From Fibrobacter sp. (GTDB taxonomy: Bacteria; Fibrobacterota; Fibrobacteria; Fibrobacterales; Fibrobacteraceae), in contig JAKSIC010000003.1 of NCBI GenBank assembly GCA_024399015.1, positions 62,001-126,000 of the forward strand: a stretch of DNA of 64,000 bases, in the 5' to 3' direction. A program made the translations under genes and the position numbers. The stretch's first letter is position 1. The number at the start of each line of letters is the position of its first letter. The notes beneath the pieces were generated by a model. That model was not told the origin of the DNA, made no database searches, and worked only from the letters and a program-made list of their open reading frames with translations. Of the stretch, positions 27,187 to 35,174 are shown one piece after another.

Positions 27187-27308
27187 ACCTCGGGTTAGGA
27201 GGTATTCTTTATGATCTAAAAAAAAAAAACAAAATCTCGTTTATCTCTCTGAAAAAAAATCGAACTCGTCAAGAGTCGTTTCAGATACAATTCTTGACGA
27301 GTTTTTTC
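27187..27308 (+). ncRNA. Short leader or small RNA with a two-codon ORF and terminator
   Basis: Downstream of a good promoter the RNA begins with ACCTC (27187-27191), which can pair with GAGGT (27199-27203) and so mask a perfect ribosome site TAGGAGGT (27196-27203). Eight nt later comes ATG ATC TAA (27211-27219), a Met-Ile-stop frame, then a run of A. It ends in a perfect 12-bp stem (27263-27274 with 27292-27303), a 17-nt loop and TTTTTT. The next gene starts at 27352. It could be a free small RNA or a transcription-attenuating leader. The rest of the der-27352 gap holds no gene that I can see. Confidence 0.5.
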
Positions 27309-27351
27309 CTAAAAAACACTCTAAAATAATTTTATAAAACTTGGGGGTTTT

Positions 27352-29715
27352 ATGAAAGTTTCTAAGCTTGCATTGGGCGTAGTGTCTCCAATGCTTCTCA
27401 CCGCATGTAGCGAAATGATGGACAACGACGTCGTCAATTCCGCAATCTCCAATGTTGCCGCAGTTTGTAATGCAACAAACAATGGCGACGTCTGGTATTC
27501 CTCGAAAGACAACGCTTATTTCGCCTGCCAGAACGGATCTTGGCTCAAGGCCGACGTAAGCACTTCCGTCCGTAACGAAGATGAACTCGTCGGAAAAGTT
27601 GAAGTTCCCAACAACTCATATATTGAAAATCCGAACATTCCTATGAGCTGCGACTCCGAAGGTGACAAGTATAAAATCACCAAGGATTGGAGCGTTTACC
27701 AGTGTCAATTCGGCCTCTGGGTTCTTGTTGCAGAAGACTGGGATGTAGCCCCCATTATGAGTAGTAGCAGCAGCTACAACCCGAACAACAATAATCTGTA
27801 TCTGCAAAACGCCATGTGGCGTGGCGACGAAGGTATTTACCAAGTTCAAACAGAAATGGATGCCGGTACAGAAACATCCGGCTACTGGTTTGAATATCGC
27901 GACGACGCCGATGGTGGACTTTCTCATATCGAATGGCCCGTACAGAAAGGAAATGAATATAGTGAAGACGCACTGGATCCGATTATCGACTATTGCCAAG
28001 GCGTTTGCGGAACCTATGAATTGAACAAGGGACTCTTGACCTATAATCCTTTTGTTGGCGTAGGCTTTACTGTTGCTGGTGAAGATGAAGCCGGAACGAT
28101 TGTTGCAGCAGACATTAGATCATGGGACGGCCTTTGTGTAACCTACACTTCAGAAATGTCCGTTAGATTGGAAATGGTCCTAAGTGAAGCAAGAGAAGCA
28201 GAAATCGGCTATGACCATCCCATCGCCTACCTGCCAAAGGCAACCTCTGCAACCCAAAAGTGCTTTGAATGGAGTCAATTCAAACAGGATGGCTGGGGCA
28301 GACAAGCAATTACCGGCCCTGAAGCAAGCGCAGAAACAGCCATTATTCTCTTCAATTTCATGGGACAAACAGGTTCTACCGGACACTTCAACATCCTTTC
28401 CGTTGGCCGTTATAATGAAAACAGCAACAGCACACCTATTCAGAGTTCTTCCTCCTCTCACGAAGAGCTGAGTGTACAGCCTTGTTTCACTAAGGACGAC
28501 ATGTTCTGCCACGGAGAAAACAACGTCGTCAATACCGGATTCAAGAACAACCAGGCCGGATACTGGTTTGAATACAACGACGAAATTGACGGAGGCAAGT
28601 CTGCTTTCATCTGGCCCGTTGAATTGGACAAAAAATCTGACAATGCCTATGCTCCCATCATCGATCACTGCGACGGACTCTGCGGTTCCCTTCTGTTGAA
28701 TAAGGGTACCATGTATTACAATCCGTTCACCAGCATCGGATTCCGTGTAGCAGGTATCGACAAGTCTGGCGAACCCATTCCCGCAGACATTTCCAACTGG
28801 GGTGGTGTATGTCTTTCCTACCAGTCAGACGTTGCCACCTCCATGGAAATTGGCTACAACGATGCCTCCGAAGCAGAAGTTGGTTTTGACGTACCGTTTG
28901 TAAGTCTTCCCAAGGCCAGCTATGGCACGCAGAAATGCTTTACCTGGAGCCAATTCAAGCAGGCTGGCTGGGGTACGGGAAAAATCGCACCCGAAAATAA
29001 CGCAAAGAACGTAACCGCAATCCGCATTAAGTTCCAGGCCAAAACCGGCACCACTGCAAATTTCCGCATTGATGCTGTATCTAAGTACAACACCGTTTAC
29101 CCGCCCGTACAGCCCAAAGGCTTTTTCTGGAACGGAACAGAAAGTGTCTATCAAATTGACACCGGCCTTGACTACGGCATGGAAGATTCCGGCTACTGGT
29201 ATGAATTCGGTACTGACAGCAAGAAGACTTTCATTAAGTGGCCTGCAGAAAAGGGTAACGAATATAGCGAAGACGCAATGGACAATATCATTGAACACTG
29301 CGGTGGCATTTGCGGCACAGTAACCACAAAGAAGACTCTGTTCGGCAATAACAGTCAAAAGGTCGGCATCGCATTTAATGTAGCAGGAACTGACGGCAAT
29401 GACAATATTATTACCGCCGACGCAACTGATTGGAATGGCGTTTGTGTCACCTACACTTCTAGCGAAAACTTCAGCATGGAATTGAGCCTGGGTGATTTCG
29501 ACGAAGCCCTCGGCTACGATCTTCCGGCAGTTTCCGTCCCGAAGGCAAGTACTGCAACAAAGAAGTGCTATAAATGGAGCGAATTCAAGGGTACAACATG
29601 GAGCCAGAAATATCGAAACCCAGCAGAAGACCTTGCATCCATCCGTTTCGCCTTTACACCCGCAAAGAACAAGAATATTGACTTCAAAATCATTGAGGTT
29701 TCCAGCAACAACTAA
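27352..29715 (+). CDS. Lipoprotein with three copies of an uncharacterised ~190-residue domain
   Basis: A 787-residue lipoprotein (lipobox LLTAC, Cys19) preceded by GGGGG as ribosome site. Residues 35-130 hold two Cys-paired WYSSKDNAYFAC / YKITKDWSVYQC units of the kind common in this lineage. Poly-Ser linkers at ~136-141 and ~364-369 separate modules. Three repeats follow, near 150-355, 378-575 and 590-787. Each has GYWFEY, WPVxxG/D, a CxGxCG pair, GVCVTYTS and a KCFxWSQFK segment. The conserved cysteines and jelly-roll rhythm suggest carbohydrate-binding modules, but I cannot name the family. Surface location is inferred from the lipobox and linkers. Confidence 0.8.
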   Translation: MKVSKLALGVVSPMLLTACSEMMDNDVVNSAISNVAAVCNATNNGDVWYSSKDNAYFACQNGSWLKADVSTSVRNEDELVGKVEVPNNSYIENPNIPMSCDSEGDKYKITKDWSVYQCQFGLWVLVAEDWDVAPIMSSSSSYNPNNNNLYLQNAMWRGDEGIYQVQTEMDAGTETSGYWFEYRDDADGGLSHIEWPVQKGNEYSEDALDPIIDYCQGVCGTYELNKGLLTYNPFVGVGFTVAGEDEAGTIVAADIRSWDGLCVTYTSEMSVRLEMVLSEAREAEIGYDHPIAYLPKATSATQKCFEWSQFKQDGWGRQAITGPEASAETAIILFNFMGQTGSTGHFNILSVGRYNENSNSTPIQSSSSSHEELSVQPCFTKDDMFCHGENNVVNTGFKNNQAGYWFEYNDEIDGGKSAFIWPVELDKKSDNAYAPIIDHCDGLCGSLLLNKGTMYYNPFTSIGFRVAGIDKSGEPIPADISNWGGVCLSYQSDVATSMEIGYNDASEAEVGFDVPFVSLPKASYGTQKCFTWSQFKQAGWGTGKIAPENNAKNVTAIRIKFQAKTGTTANFRIDAVSKYNTVYPPVQPKGFFWNGTESVYQIDTGLDYGMEDSGYWYEFGTDSKKTFIKWPAEKGNEYSEDAMDNIIEHCGGICGTVTTKKTLFGNNSQKVGIAFNVAGTDGNDNIITADATDWNGVCVTYTSSENFSMELSLGDFDEALGYDLPAVSVPKASTATKKCYKWSEFKGTTWSQKYRNPAEDLASIRFAFTPAKNKNIDFKIIEVSSNN

Positions 29716-29730
29716 GTTTCCCTAGTACCA

Positions 29731-29769
29731 AAAAAAGCAACGTCGGATTTTTATCCGGCGTTGTTTTTT
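29731..29769. terminator. Bidirectional terminator
   Basis: CAACG-t-CGGAT pairs with ATCCG-g-CGTTG around a T loop, with A6 before and T6 after, serving both convergent genes. Confidence 0.88.
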
Positions 29770-30172
29770 ATTCACTTAAATTTTCAAGTTTTTCAACAAC
29801 CGTTACATCCGCAGGAAGCCAATTCACTGAACGAAGATCCTGTTTTGTCAACCAACGTGCGGAATCGTGTTCCAGCAGAGTCAATTCACCTGAAATGATT
29901 TTGCAGAAGTAGCAATGCATGGTAATGTGCCGTTCAGGATAGTCGTACTCCACCGTGGTAACGAATTCCCCCACTTCCACATCGACAGTCAACTCTTCCT
30001 TTAATTCACGAGCCAGGGCCTGTTCCGGGCTTTCGCCAGGTTCAGTCTTACCACCAGGAAATTCCCAAAAACCTTTGTAATCACCGTAACCACGCTGGGT
30101 GGCCAAGAACTCAGTTACACCCAGATTATCCTTACGGCAAATTACACCAGCAACCACTTCAATCATTTTCAT
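29768..30172 (-). CDS. Nudix hydrolase, MutT-like (8-oxo-dGTP diphosphatase type)
   Basis: A 134-residue cytoplasmic enzyme with a full Nudix box, GGKTEPGESPEQALARELKEEL, interpreted as GX5EX7REUXEEXGU with a Leu-Thr end. EFPGGK and WLTKQDL near the end match the MutT/CTP-pyrophosphohydrolase group, which removes oxidised nucleotides. Substrate is inferred from similarity only. The start is ATG 30172 (MKMIEV); a second ATG two codons later is also possible. Confidence 0.88.
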   Translation of the reverse strand: MKMIEVVAGVICRKDNLGVTEFLATQRGYGDYKGFWEFPGGKTEPGESPEQALARELKEELTVDVEVGEFVTTVEYDYPERHITMHCYFCKIISGELTLLEHDSARWLTKQDLRSVNWLPADVTVVEKLENLSE

Positions 30173-30246
30173 ATAGACATATGTAGAAAAATTCTCTTTT
30201 TACGGCTAAAATGCGTTAACAGAAGACGATGTCTTCAACAGGCTAC

Positions 30247-30275
30247 TTGACCCGAACGATTTTATAGGGTATATT
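30247..30275 (+). promoter_or_regulatory. Sigma-70-like promoter of the DUF4832 gene
   Basis: TTGACC (30247-30252), 17-nt spacer, TATATT (30270-30275): the best -35/-10 pair in the window. Confidence 0.65.
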
Positions 30276-30312
30276 ATGTTATCGGCAATTTTGCCTTGGA
30301 TGTGATGGGATT

Positions 30313-31968
30313 ATGAAAAAGACACTTTCTCTTTTGAGTGCCGCATTGGTGGCATCTTCTTTCGCTGCGGATCGCGGCATTGCGCTGAACAAGACTATCG
30401 AAACTTTGGAGCCCATGAAGGGCATCGTGTTCTGGCCCGATCAGGCCAAGAGCAAAGAGGATTACCTGGGGGCGATTTCCCTGGAATTTTCCTACTGCCT
30501 GCCCTGCGCCGTGGTGACAGGCAAGACTGGCGACAAGCTGAATTACGACTGGAGTTCCTTCGAAAAGATGCTGGATGACGTGGCCAGCCGCGGGCACCAG
30601 GCCATCGTGCGATTCCGCATCGAGTACCCCAGCGAAACCATTAGAAATGCATCGGATTGCACCCAGAATGTGAAAGGCGCCACAGCAGTTCCCTTATACA
30701 TAAAGGCAATGGACGGCTACACCGAGACTTATTCCGAAAACCCGGGTGGAGACGGTCCCACTTACTATGCCGACTGGAGCAACACGGAGCTGATGTGGTT
30801 CTACAAGCAGTTCTATACGGACTTTGCAGCCGCCTACGACAAGGACCCGCGAATCGCGTTTGTGCAAGTGGGTTTTGGACACTGGGGCGAGTACCACATC
30901 TACGGCACCACCAAGCAGTTTGGCGTCAACTTCGCCACCAAGGATTACCAGGCTGAATTCCTGAAGCACGTGGCTGCACAGTTTACCGAAACACCATGGA
31001 GCATTTCCATTGACGCAGCCGACAAAAATTACTCCCCTGTTATTGAAAAGCAGGATTTGCTGGCTTTGAATTTCGGACTTTTTGATGATTCCTTCATGCA
31101 CGCCGAGCACGACACCACACAGGGCTACGGCGACAACGAAAGGAACTGGCGAGACATGGGGCTAGACCGCTGGAAAACAGCACCCGGCGGCGGTGAAGTC
31201 AGCTACTACACCCCCAAGGACCAGCAGGAATTCTTGAATCCCGCAGGGCTTTACGGCGTGACCTGGGAACAGGCCGCCAGCAAGTACCACATGACTTACG
31301 TTATCGGTAATAATTCCCCCGATGGCAAGTACGCCACCAAGGAACGCCTCTACGAAGCCAGTTCCTTCGCGGGCTACAAGTTCGAAATTACCGCATACAC
31401 CGTAAGCGAAAATTCTGCCTCCGTAACAGTAAAGAACATCGGCATCGCCCCGCTGTACCACAACGCCTACGTCACCATTAAGGGCAAACGCAGCGAAACA
31501 TCTCTGAAGGGTTTGATTCCCGGCGAAGAAATCGTCTGCAAGATTGAGGGTCTGAACATCGATGCTTCTGAAAATCCGGAACCCACCATCACCAGCGACA
31601 AGCTGCTGGAAGGCAAGACCATTCCCTATCAGGCAAAACTTGAGGCTAGCGCACCAGTCGCAGAAAGCAGTTCCAGCAGTGAAAAACTGAGTTCCAGCAG
31701 CGAAGAAAGCTCTTCTAGCGGAACAACAAGTATTGAACGCGGCGCAACCATTGCCGGCAATATGCAGGCCATTCACAAAAACGGATCTGTTCTGACTTTT
31801 GCACAAACTACAGGCCATTCCATCGTCATCACAGACATGCAGGGCAAGGTTCTTGTCCAGAAAAACGGCCTAACAACTTTCAATACAAACCGCCTGCCTC
31901 GTGGACATTACATCGTCCATTACCGCAGCGCAAGTTTGAAAGAAACCATGCAGATTACAGTGCGTTAA
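30313..31968 (+). CDS. Secreted DUF4832/DUF4874-type glycosidase-like protein with sorting domain
   Basis: A 551-residue protein with signal peptide (MKKTLSLLSAALVASSFA). Residues ~20-340 look like a TIM-barrel glycosidase-like domain of the DUF4874/DUF4832 pair: PMKGIVFWP, AIVRFRIEYP, FVQVGFGHWGEYH. A beta domain follows (~345-450). A poly-Ser linker (~453-475) leads to a ~70-residue C-terminal domain (VITDMQGKVLVQKNG, RLPRGHYIVHY) like T9SS sorting domains. The substrate is unknown. It is a paralogue of 35175-36875 with different anchoring, and the pair flanks valS. Confidence 0.78.
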   Translation: MKKTLSLLSAALVASSFAADRGIALNKTIETLEPMKGIVFWPDQAKSKEDYLGAISLEFSYCLPCAVVTGKTGDKLNYDWSSFEKMLDDVASRGHQAIVRFRIEYPSETIRNASDCTQNVKGATAVPLYIKAMDGYTETYSENPGGDGPTYYADWSNTELMWFYKQFYTDFAAAYDKDPRIAFVQVGFGHWGEYHIYGTTKQFGVNFATKDYQAEFLKHVAAQFTETPWSISIDAADKNYSPVIEKQDLLALNFGLFDDSFMHAEHDTTQGYGDNERNWRDMGLDRWKTAPGGGEVSYYTPKDQQEFLNPAGLYGVTWEQAASKYHMTYVIGNNSPDGKYATKERLYEASSFAGYKFEITAYTVSENSASVTVKNIGIAPLYHNAYVTIKGKRSETSLKGLIPGEEIVCKIEGLNIDASENPEPTITSDKLLEGKTIPYQAKLEASAPVAESSSSSEKLSSSSEESSSSGTTSIERGATIAGNMQAIHKNGSVLTFAQTTGHSIVITDMQGKVLVQKNGLTTFNTNRLPRGHYIVHYRSASLKETMQITVR

Positions 31969-32001
31969 AAAAAACGTTGCAAAGGTTTATATATATCAAT
32001 G

Positions 32002-32036
32002 AAAAGCAGTTCCATTCAAGGGCTGCTTTTTACATT
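32002..32036 (+). terminator. Terminator of the DUF4832 gene
   Basis: AAAAGCAG (32002-32009) pairs with CTGCTTTT (32023-32030); the T-run follows. Confidence 0.75.
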
Positions 32037-32050
32037 TTTGAGAAAAAATT

Positions 32051-32078
32051 CTAAATGGCGCTCTTTGAGCGCATTTAG
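32051..32078 (+). repeat. Hairpin competing with element copy D
   Basis: CTAAAT and GCGCTC pair with GAGCGC and ATTTAG around TTT, with one bulged G. Its 3' arm ATTTAG (32073-32078) is also the outer arm of element D, so the two folds exclude each other. Confidence 0.65.
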
Positions 32079-32140
32079 TTCGGCTCGGATATGCCAAATT
32101 GTGTAAACACATTTGGCGCATTTCTCACCTTTTTCTAAAT
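32073..32140 (+). repeat. Two-stem palindromic element, copy D
   Basis: The outer stem is ATTTAG/CTAAAT (32073-32078 with 32135-32140). The inner stem is CCAAAT-t-GTG with CAC-ATTTGG, with loop TAAA. The flanks read TTCGGCTCGGATATG and CGCATTTCTCACC. An 8-bp direct repeat TTCTAAAT flanks the whole block (32049-32056 and 32133-32140). Confidence 0.7.
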
Positions 32141-32141
32141 T
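32113..32141 (+). promoter_or_regulatory. Putative valS promoter inside element D
   Basis: TTGGCG (32113-32118), 17-nt spacer, TAAATT (32136-32141). The -35 lies in the inner stem and the -10 in the outer stem of element D. Confidence 0.4.
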
Positions 32142-32176
32142 TGCCCACATTAAGAAATTATTTGTGGAAATAAATT

Positions 32177-34924
32177 ATGGAAACACGTTATAATTCTTCA
32201 GAAGTTGAAGCCCGCTGGCACCAGACCTGGGCAGACAAAAATAGTTTTGCACCTAGCGGTAAGGGCGAACCGTTCTCTGTCGTCATTCCGCCTCCTAACG
32301 TGACCGGCGCCCTGCACCTGGGCCACGCCTTGAACGACACCCTTCAGGATATTTTGGTACGCTACCGCCGTAAGACTGGCCGCGACACTTTGTGGATTCC
32401 GGGTACGGACCACGCCGGTATCGCAACCCAGGCTGTTGTGGAAAAACGCCTGTTCCAGGACGAACACAAGACCCGTCACGACATTGGCCGCGACGCTCTG
32501 GTGGAACGCATCTGGAAGTGGAAGGAAGAATACGAAGCCCGCATTACCAAGCAGTTGAAGAGCCTGGGTGTGAGCTGCGACTGGAGCCGTCAGCGCTTCA
32601 CCTTGGACCCCATCTGTGCCAAGGCTGTTCGCCACGCCTTCTTCAACCTGTTCAAAAAGGGCCTGATCTACCGCGGTAAGCGTCTGGTGAACTGGGACAC
32701 CAAGCTCCAGACAGCCGTTGCCGACGATGAAATCTATTACGAAACCGTGAAGGGTCACTTCTGGACTTTCAAGTATCCTCTGGCCGATGGTTCGGGTTTC
32801 ATTCCCGTTTCCACCACCCGTCCGGAAACCATCATGGGCGATACCGCTCTTGCCGTGCACCCCAGCGACGAACGCTATGCACAGTTCATCGGCAAGATGC
32901 TGAAGGTTCCCTTCGTTGATCGTGAAATTCCGGTGATTGCAGACGCCATCCTCGTGGACAAGGACTTCGGTACCGGTTCCGTGAAGGTGACTCCGGCTCA
33001 CGACCCCAACGACTATGCTACCGGCCTCCGTCACAAGCTCCCCATGATCAACATCATGAACGACGACGGCTCCCTGAATGAAAACGCCGGCAAGTTCCAG
33101 GGCCTTAAGGGTCAGGCTGCCCGCGACGCCGTTGTGGCTGGCCTCGAAGAACTGGGCCTCCTGATCAAGGTGGAAGACCACGAAATGCAGGTCGGCCACT
33201 CCGACCGTAGTAAGACTGTTATTGAACCGTACCTCAGCGACCAGTGGTTCGTGAAGATGGACGTTCTCGCCGAAAACGCAATGAACGCCGTGAAGTCCGG
33301 TGAAATCAAGATTATCCCCGAACGTTACGCCAACAAGTACCTGGACTGGCTGGGCGAAAAGCGCGACTGGTGCATTAGCCGTCAGCTCTGGTGGGGCCAC
33401 CGCATTCCTATCTGGCACACCGACGCAAGCGAAGAAGAACTGAAGGCCGTATTCGGCAACCGCGAAGACATCTTCTTCTACAAGGCAGAAAACGGCGGCT
33501 ATCTGGTCTGCTCTCAGGAAGAAAACCTTGCAGAAGACGCAGTTCCGGGTCACGTTCTCAAGCAGGAAGACGACGTTCTGGACACCTGGTTCTCCAGTGG
33601 TCTCTGGCCCCATTCTACCATGGGCTGGCCGGAAAACACCGACACCCTGAAGAAGTACTACCCCACTTCCGTGCTGGTCACCAGCCGCGACATCATCACT
33701 CTGTGGGTCGCACGTATGGTGCTTTTCTCCCAGGAAAACATGGGTACGATCCCGTTCCACACCGTTTACATCCACCCGAAGATCCTGGACGGCAATGGCA
33801 TGACCATGAGTAAGTCCAAGGGTAACGGCGTGGACCCCATGGACATCGAACGCAAGTACGGTACCGACGCTCTCCGTTTCGTGATGGCAAGCCTCTGCAC
33901 CGACAACCAGGACGTTCGTCTGCCGGTGAAGAAGGAAAAGCAGGAAGACGGTACCGAAATCAACACTTCTGAAAAGTTCGAAATCGGCCGTAACTTCTCC
34001 AACAAGATTTGGAACGCATGCCGCTTCCTTTATCCGCAGCTGGAACAGGCTGGCGCTCTCACCGCAGAGCTCCCCATGGACAAGGCCCTCTTCACTCTCG
34101 AAGACAAGTGGATCCTTTCCCGCCTGCAAACCACCATCAAGGATGCAACCCGCATGCTGGAAGAATACCACTTCGCAGAACTTGCAGGTTTCCTCTACCG
34201 CTTCGTGTGGGACGATGTTTGCAGCCAGTATCTTGAAATCAAGAAGGCTGTGATCAACAGCGAAACTTTGACCGCCGAAAAGAAGAACGCTATGGCCATC
34301 CTCAGCTACGTGCTGAAGAATGTGCTTGACCTTCTCCATCCGGTTATGCCGTTCATCACCGAAGAACTGAACAGCATCCTGTTCCAGGGTTCCGAAATGG
34401 TGATCAGCCGTCCGTGGCCCACTGCTGATGAATCTCTCATCAACAAGGACATCGAAGTTGCATTCGACCAGGCATTCGCCGTGGTGGAAGCAGTCCGCGG
34501 TGTTCGTGGCCGTTACAGCGTCTCCCCCGCTACCAAGCTGAAGGCTGTGGTGAGCGTCGATGATGCAGCTACCGAAAAGTCCGTGAATGAATGCCTCGCT
34601 ATCATTACCGAACTGGGTGGCCTCGAAAGCATTACCGTTGGCGTGAAGGCAGCTAAGCCCAAGTTCAGCGCATCCGCCGTTGTTCCTGGTGGCGAACTCT
34701 TCATCCCGCTGGAAGGTATCCTTGACCCGGCTGCAGAAATCGCACGCCTCGAAAAGGAAATCGAAAAGGCCAAGAGCTTTGCAGCTTCCATCGAAAAGAA
34801 GCTCAGCAATGAAAAGTTCGTTTCCGGCGCTCCGGAAGCAGTCGTCAATGCTGAACGCGTGAAGCTCGCAACCCAGCAAGATATTATTGCTAAGAACCAG
34901 AAGGCTCTGGAAGAGTTGCGTTAA
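32177..34924 (+). CDS. valS: Valyl-tRNA synthetase
   Basis: Class I synthetase of 915 residues that charges tRNA-Val, with an editing domain. The HIGH motif is HLGH at 47-50 (PPPNVTGALHLGHAL) and the KMSKS loop is MSKSK at 544-548. The CP1 editing region (STTRPETIMGDTALAVHP) is present, and a C-terminal coiled coil (EIARLEKEIEKAK) ends the protein. GGAAA lies ~10 nt before the ATG. A degenerate copy of its last codons lies 116 bp further on, behind element B. Confidence 0.97.
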   Translation: METRYNSSEVEARWHQTWADKNSFAPSGKGEPFSVVIPPPNVTGALHLGHALNDTLQDILVRYRRKTGRDTLWIPGTDHAGIATQAVVEKRLFQDEHKTRHDIGRDALVERIWKWKEEYEARITKQLKSLGVSCDWSRQRFTLDPICAKAVRHAFFNLFKKGLIYRGKRLVNWDTKLQTAVADDEIYYETVKGHFWTFKYPLADGSGFIPVSTTRPETIMGDTALAVHPSDERYAQFIGKMLKVPFVDREIPVIADAILVDKDFGTGSVKVTPAHDPNDYATGLRHKLPMINIMNDDGSLNENAGKFQGLKGQAARDAVVAGLEELGLLIKVEDHEMQVGHSDRSKTVIEPYLSDQWFVKMDVLAENAMNAVKSGEIKIIPERYANKYLDWLGEKRDWCISRQLWWGHRIPIWHTDASEEELKAVFGNREDIFFYKAENGGYLVCSQEENLAEDAVPGHVLKQEDDVLDTWFSSGLWPHSTMGWPENTDTLKKYYPTSVLVTSRDIITLWVARMVLFSQENMGTIPFHTVYIHPKILDGNGMTMSKSKGNGVDPMDIERKYGTDALRFVMASLCTDNQDVRLPVKKEKQEDGTEINTSEKFEIGRNFSNKIWNACRFLYPQLEQAGALTAELPMDKALFTLEDKWILSRLQTTIKDATRMLEEYHFAELAGFLYRFVWDDVCSQYLEIKKAVINSETLTAEKKNAMAILSYVLKNVLDLLHPVMPFITEELNSILFQGSEMVISRPWPTADESLINKDIEVAFDQAFAVVEAVRGVRGRYSVSPATKLKAVVSVDDAATEKSVNECLAIITELGGLESITVGVKAAKPKFSASAVVPGGELFIPLEGILDPAAEIARLEKEIEKAKSFAASIEKKLSNEKFVSGAPEAVVNAERVKLATQQDIIAKNQKALEELR

Positions 34925-34930
34925 GAACGA

Positions 34931-34991
34931 CAAGTACGTAAGCCGAGTGTCGCAGACAAATTCATTTGTCTATGACCGAGGCTAGTACTTG
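34931..34991 (-). repeat. Two-stem palindromic element, copy B
   Basis: The outer stem is CAAGTAC/GTACTTG (34931-34937 with 34985-34991). The inner stem is GACAAAT/ATTTGTC (34955-34961 with 34964-34970). On the minus strand the flanks read GCCTCGGTCATA and TGCGACACTCGGCTTAC, nearly the same as copy A. Confidence 0.75.
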
Positions 34992-35040
34992 GTACATGAG
35001 CGTAGCGAATGTACCAAAGGCCCTGGCTGAACTGCGATAA
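34991..35040 (+). other. Hairpin and degenerate duplicate of the valS 3' end
   Basis: GGTACAT (34991-34997) pairs with ATGTACC (35009-35015). Then AAG GCC CTG GCT GAA CTG CGA TAA (35017-35040) reads K-A-L-A-E-L-R-stop, against K-A-L-E-E-L-R-stop at the true end of valS. It is out of frame with valS (116-nt offset). Confidence 0.6.
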
Positions 35041-35066
35041 GCTCAGTCTTTACAACCTTTAATGAT

Positions 35067-35097
35067 AAGTGCCGGCGAAAGTCGGCACTTTCATTTT
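35067..35097 (+). terminator. Intrinsic terminator after valS
   Basis: AAGTGCCG (35067-35074) pairs with CGGCACTT (35083-35090) around a GAAA-type loop, followed by TCATTTT. Confidence 0.75.
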
Positions 35098-35174
35098 GAA
35101 TAAAATTAAGGAGGAAGTCCAACGGATTTCCTCTTTTTTATTCGCCTTAATCCAGTAACAAATACGAGCAGATT

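Noticed and set aside
27156-27351. Known riboswitch upstream of the lipoprotein
   Set aside because: I could not match the sequence to any riboswitch core I know; it is reported as a leader or small RNA instead.
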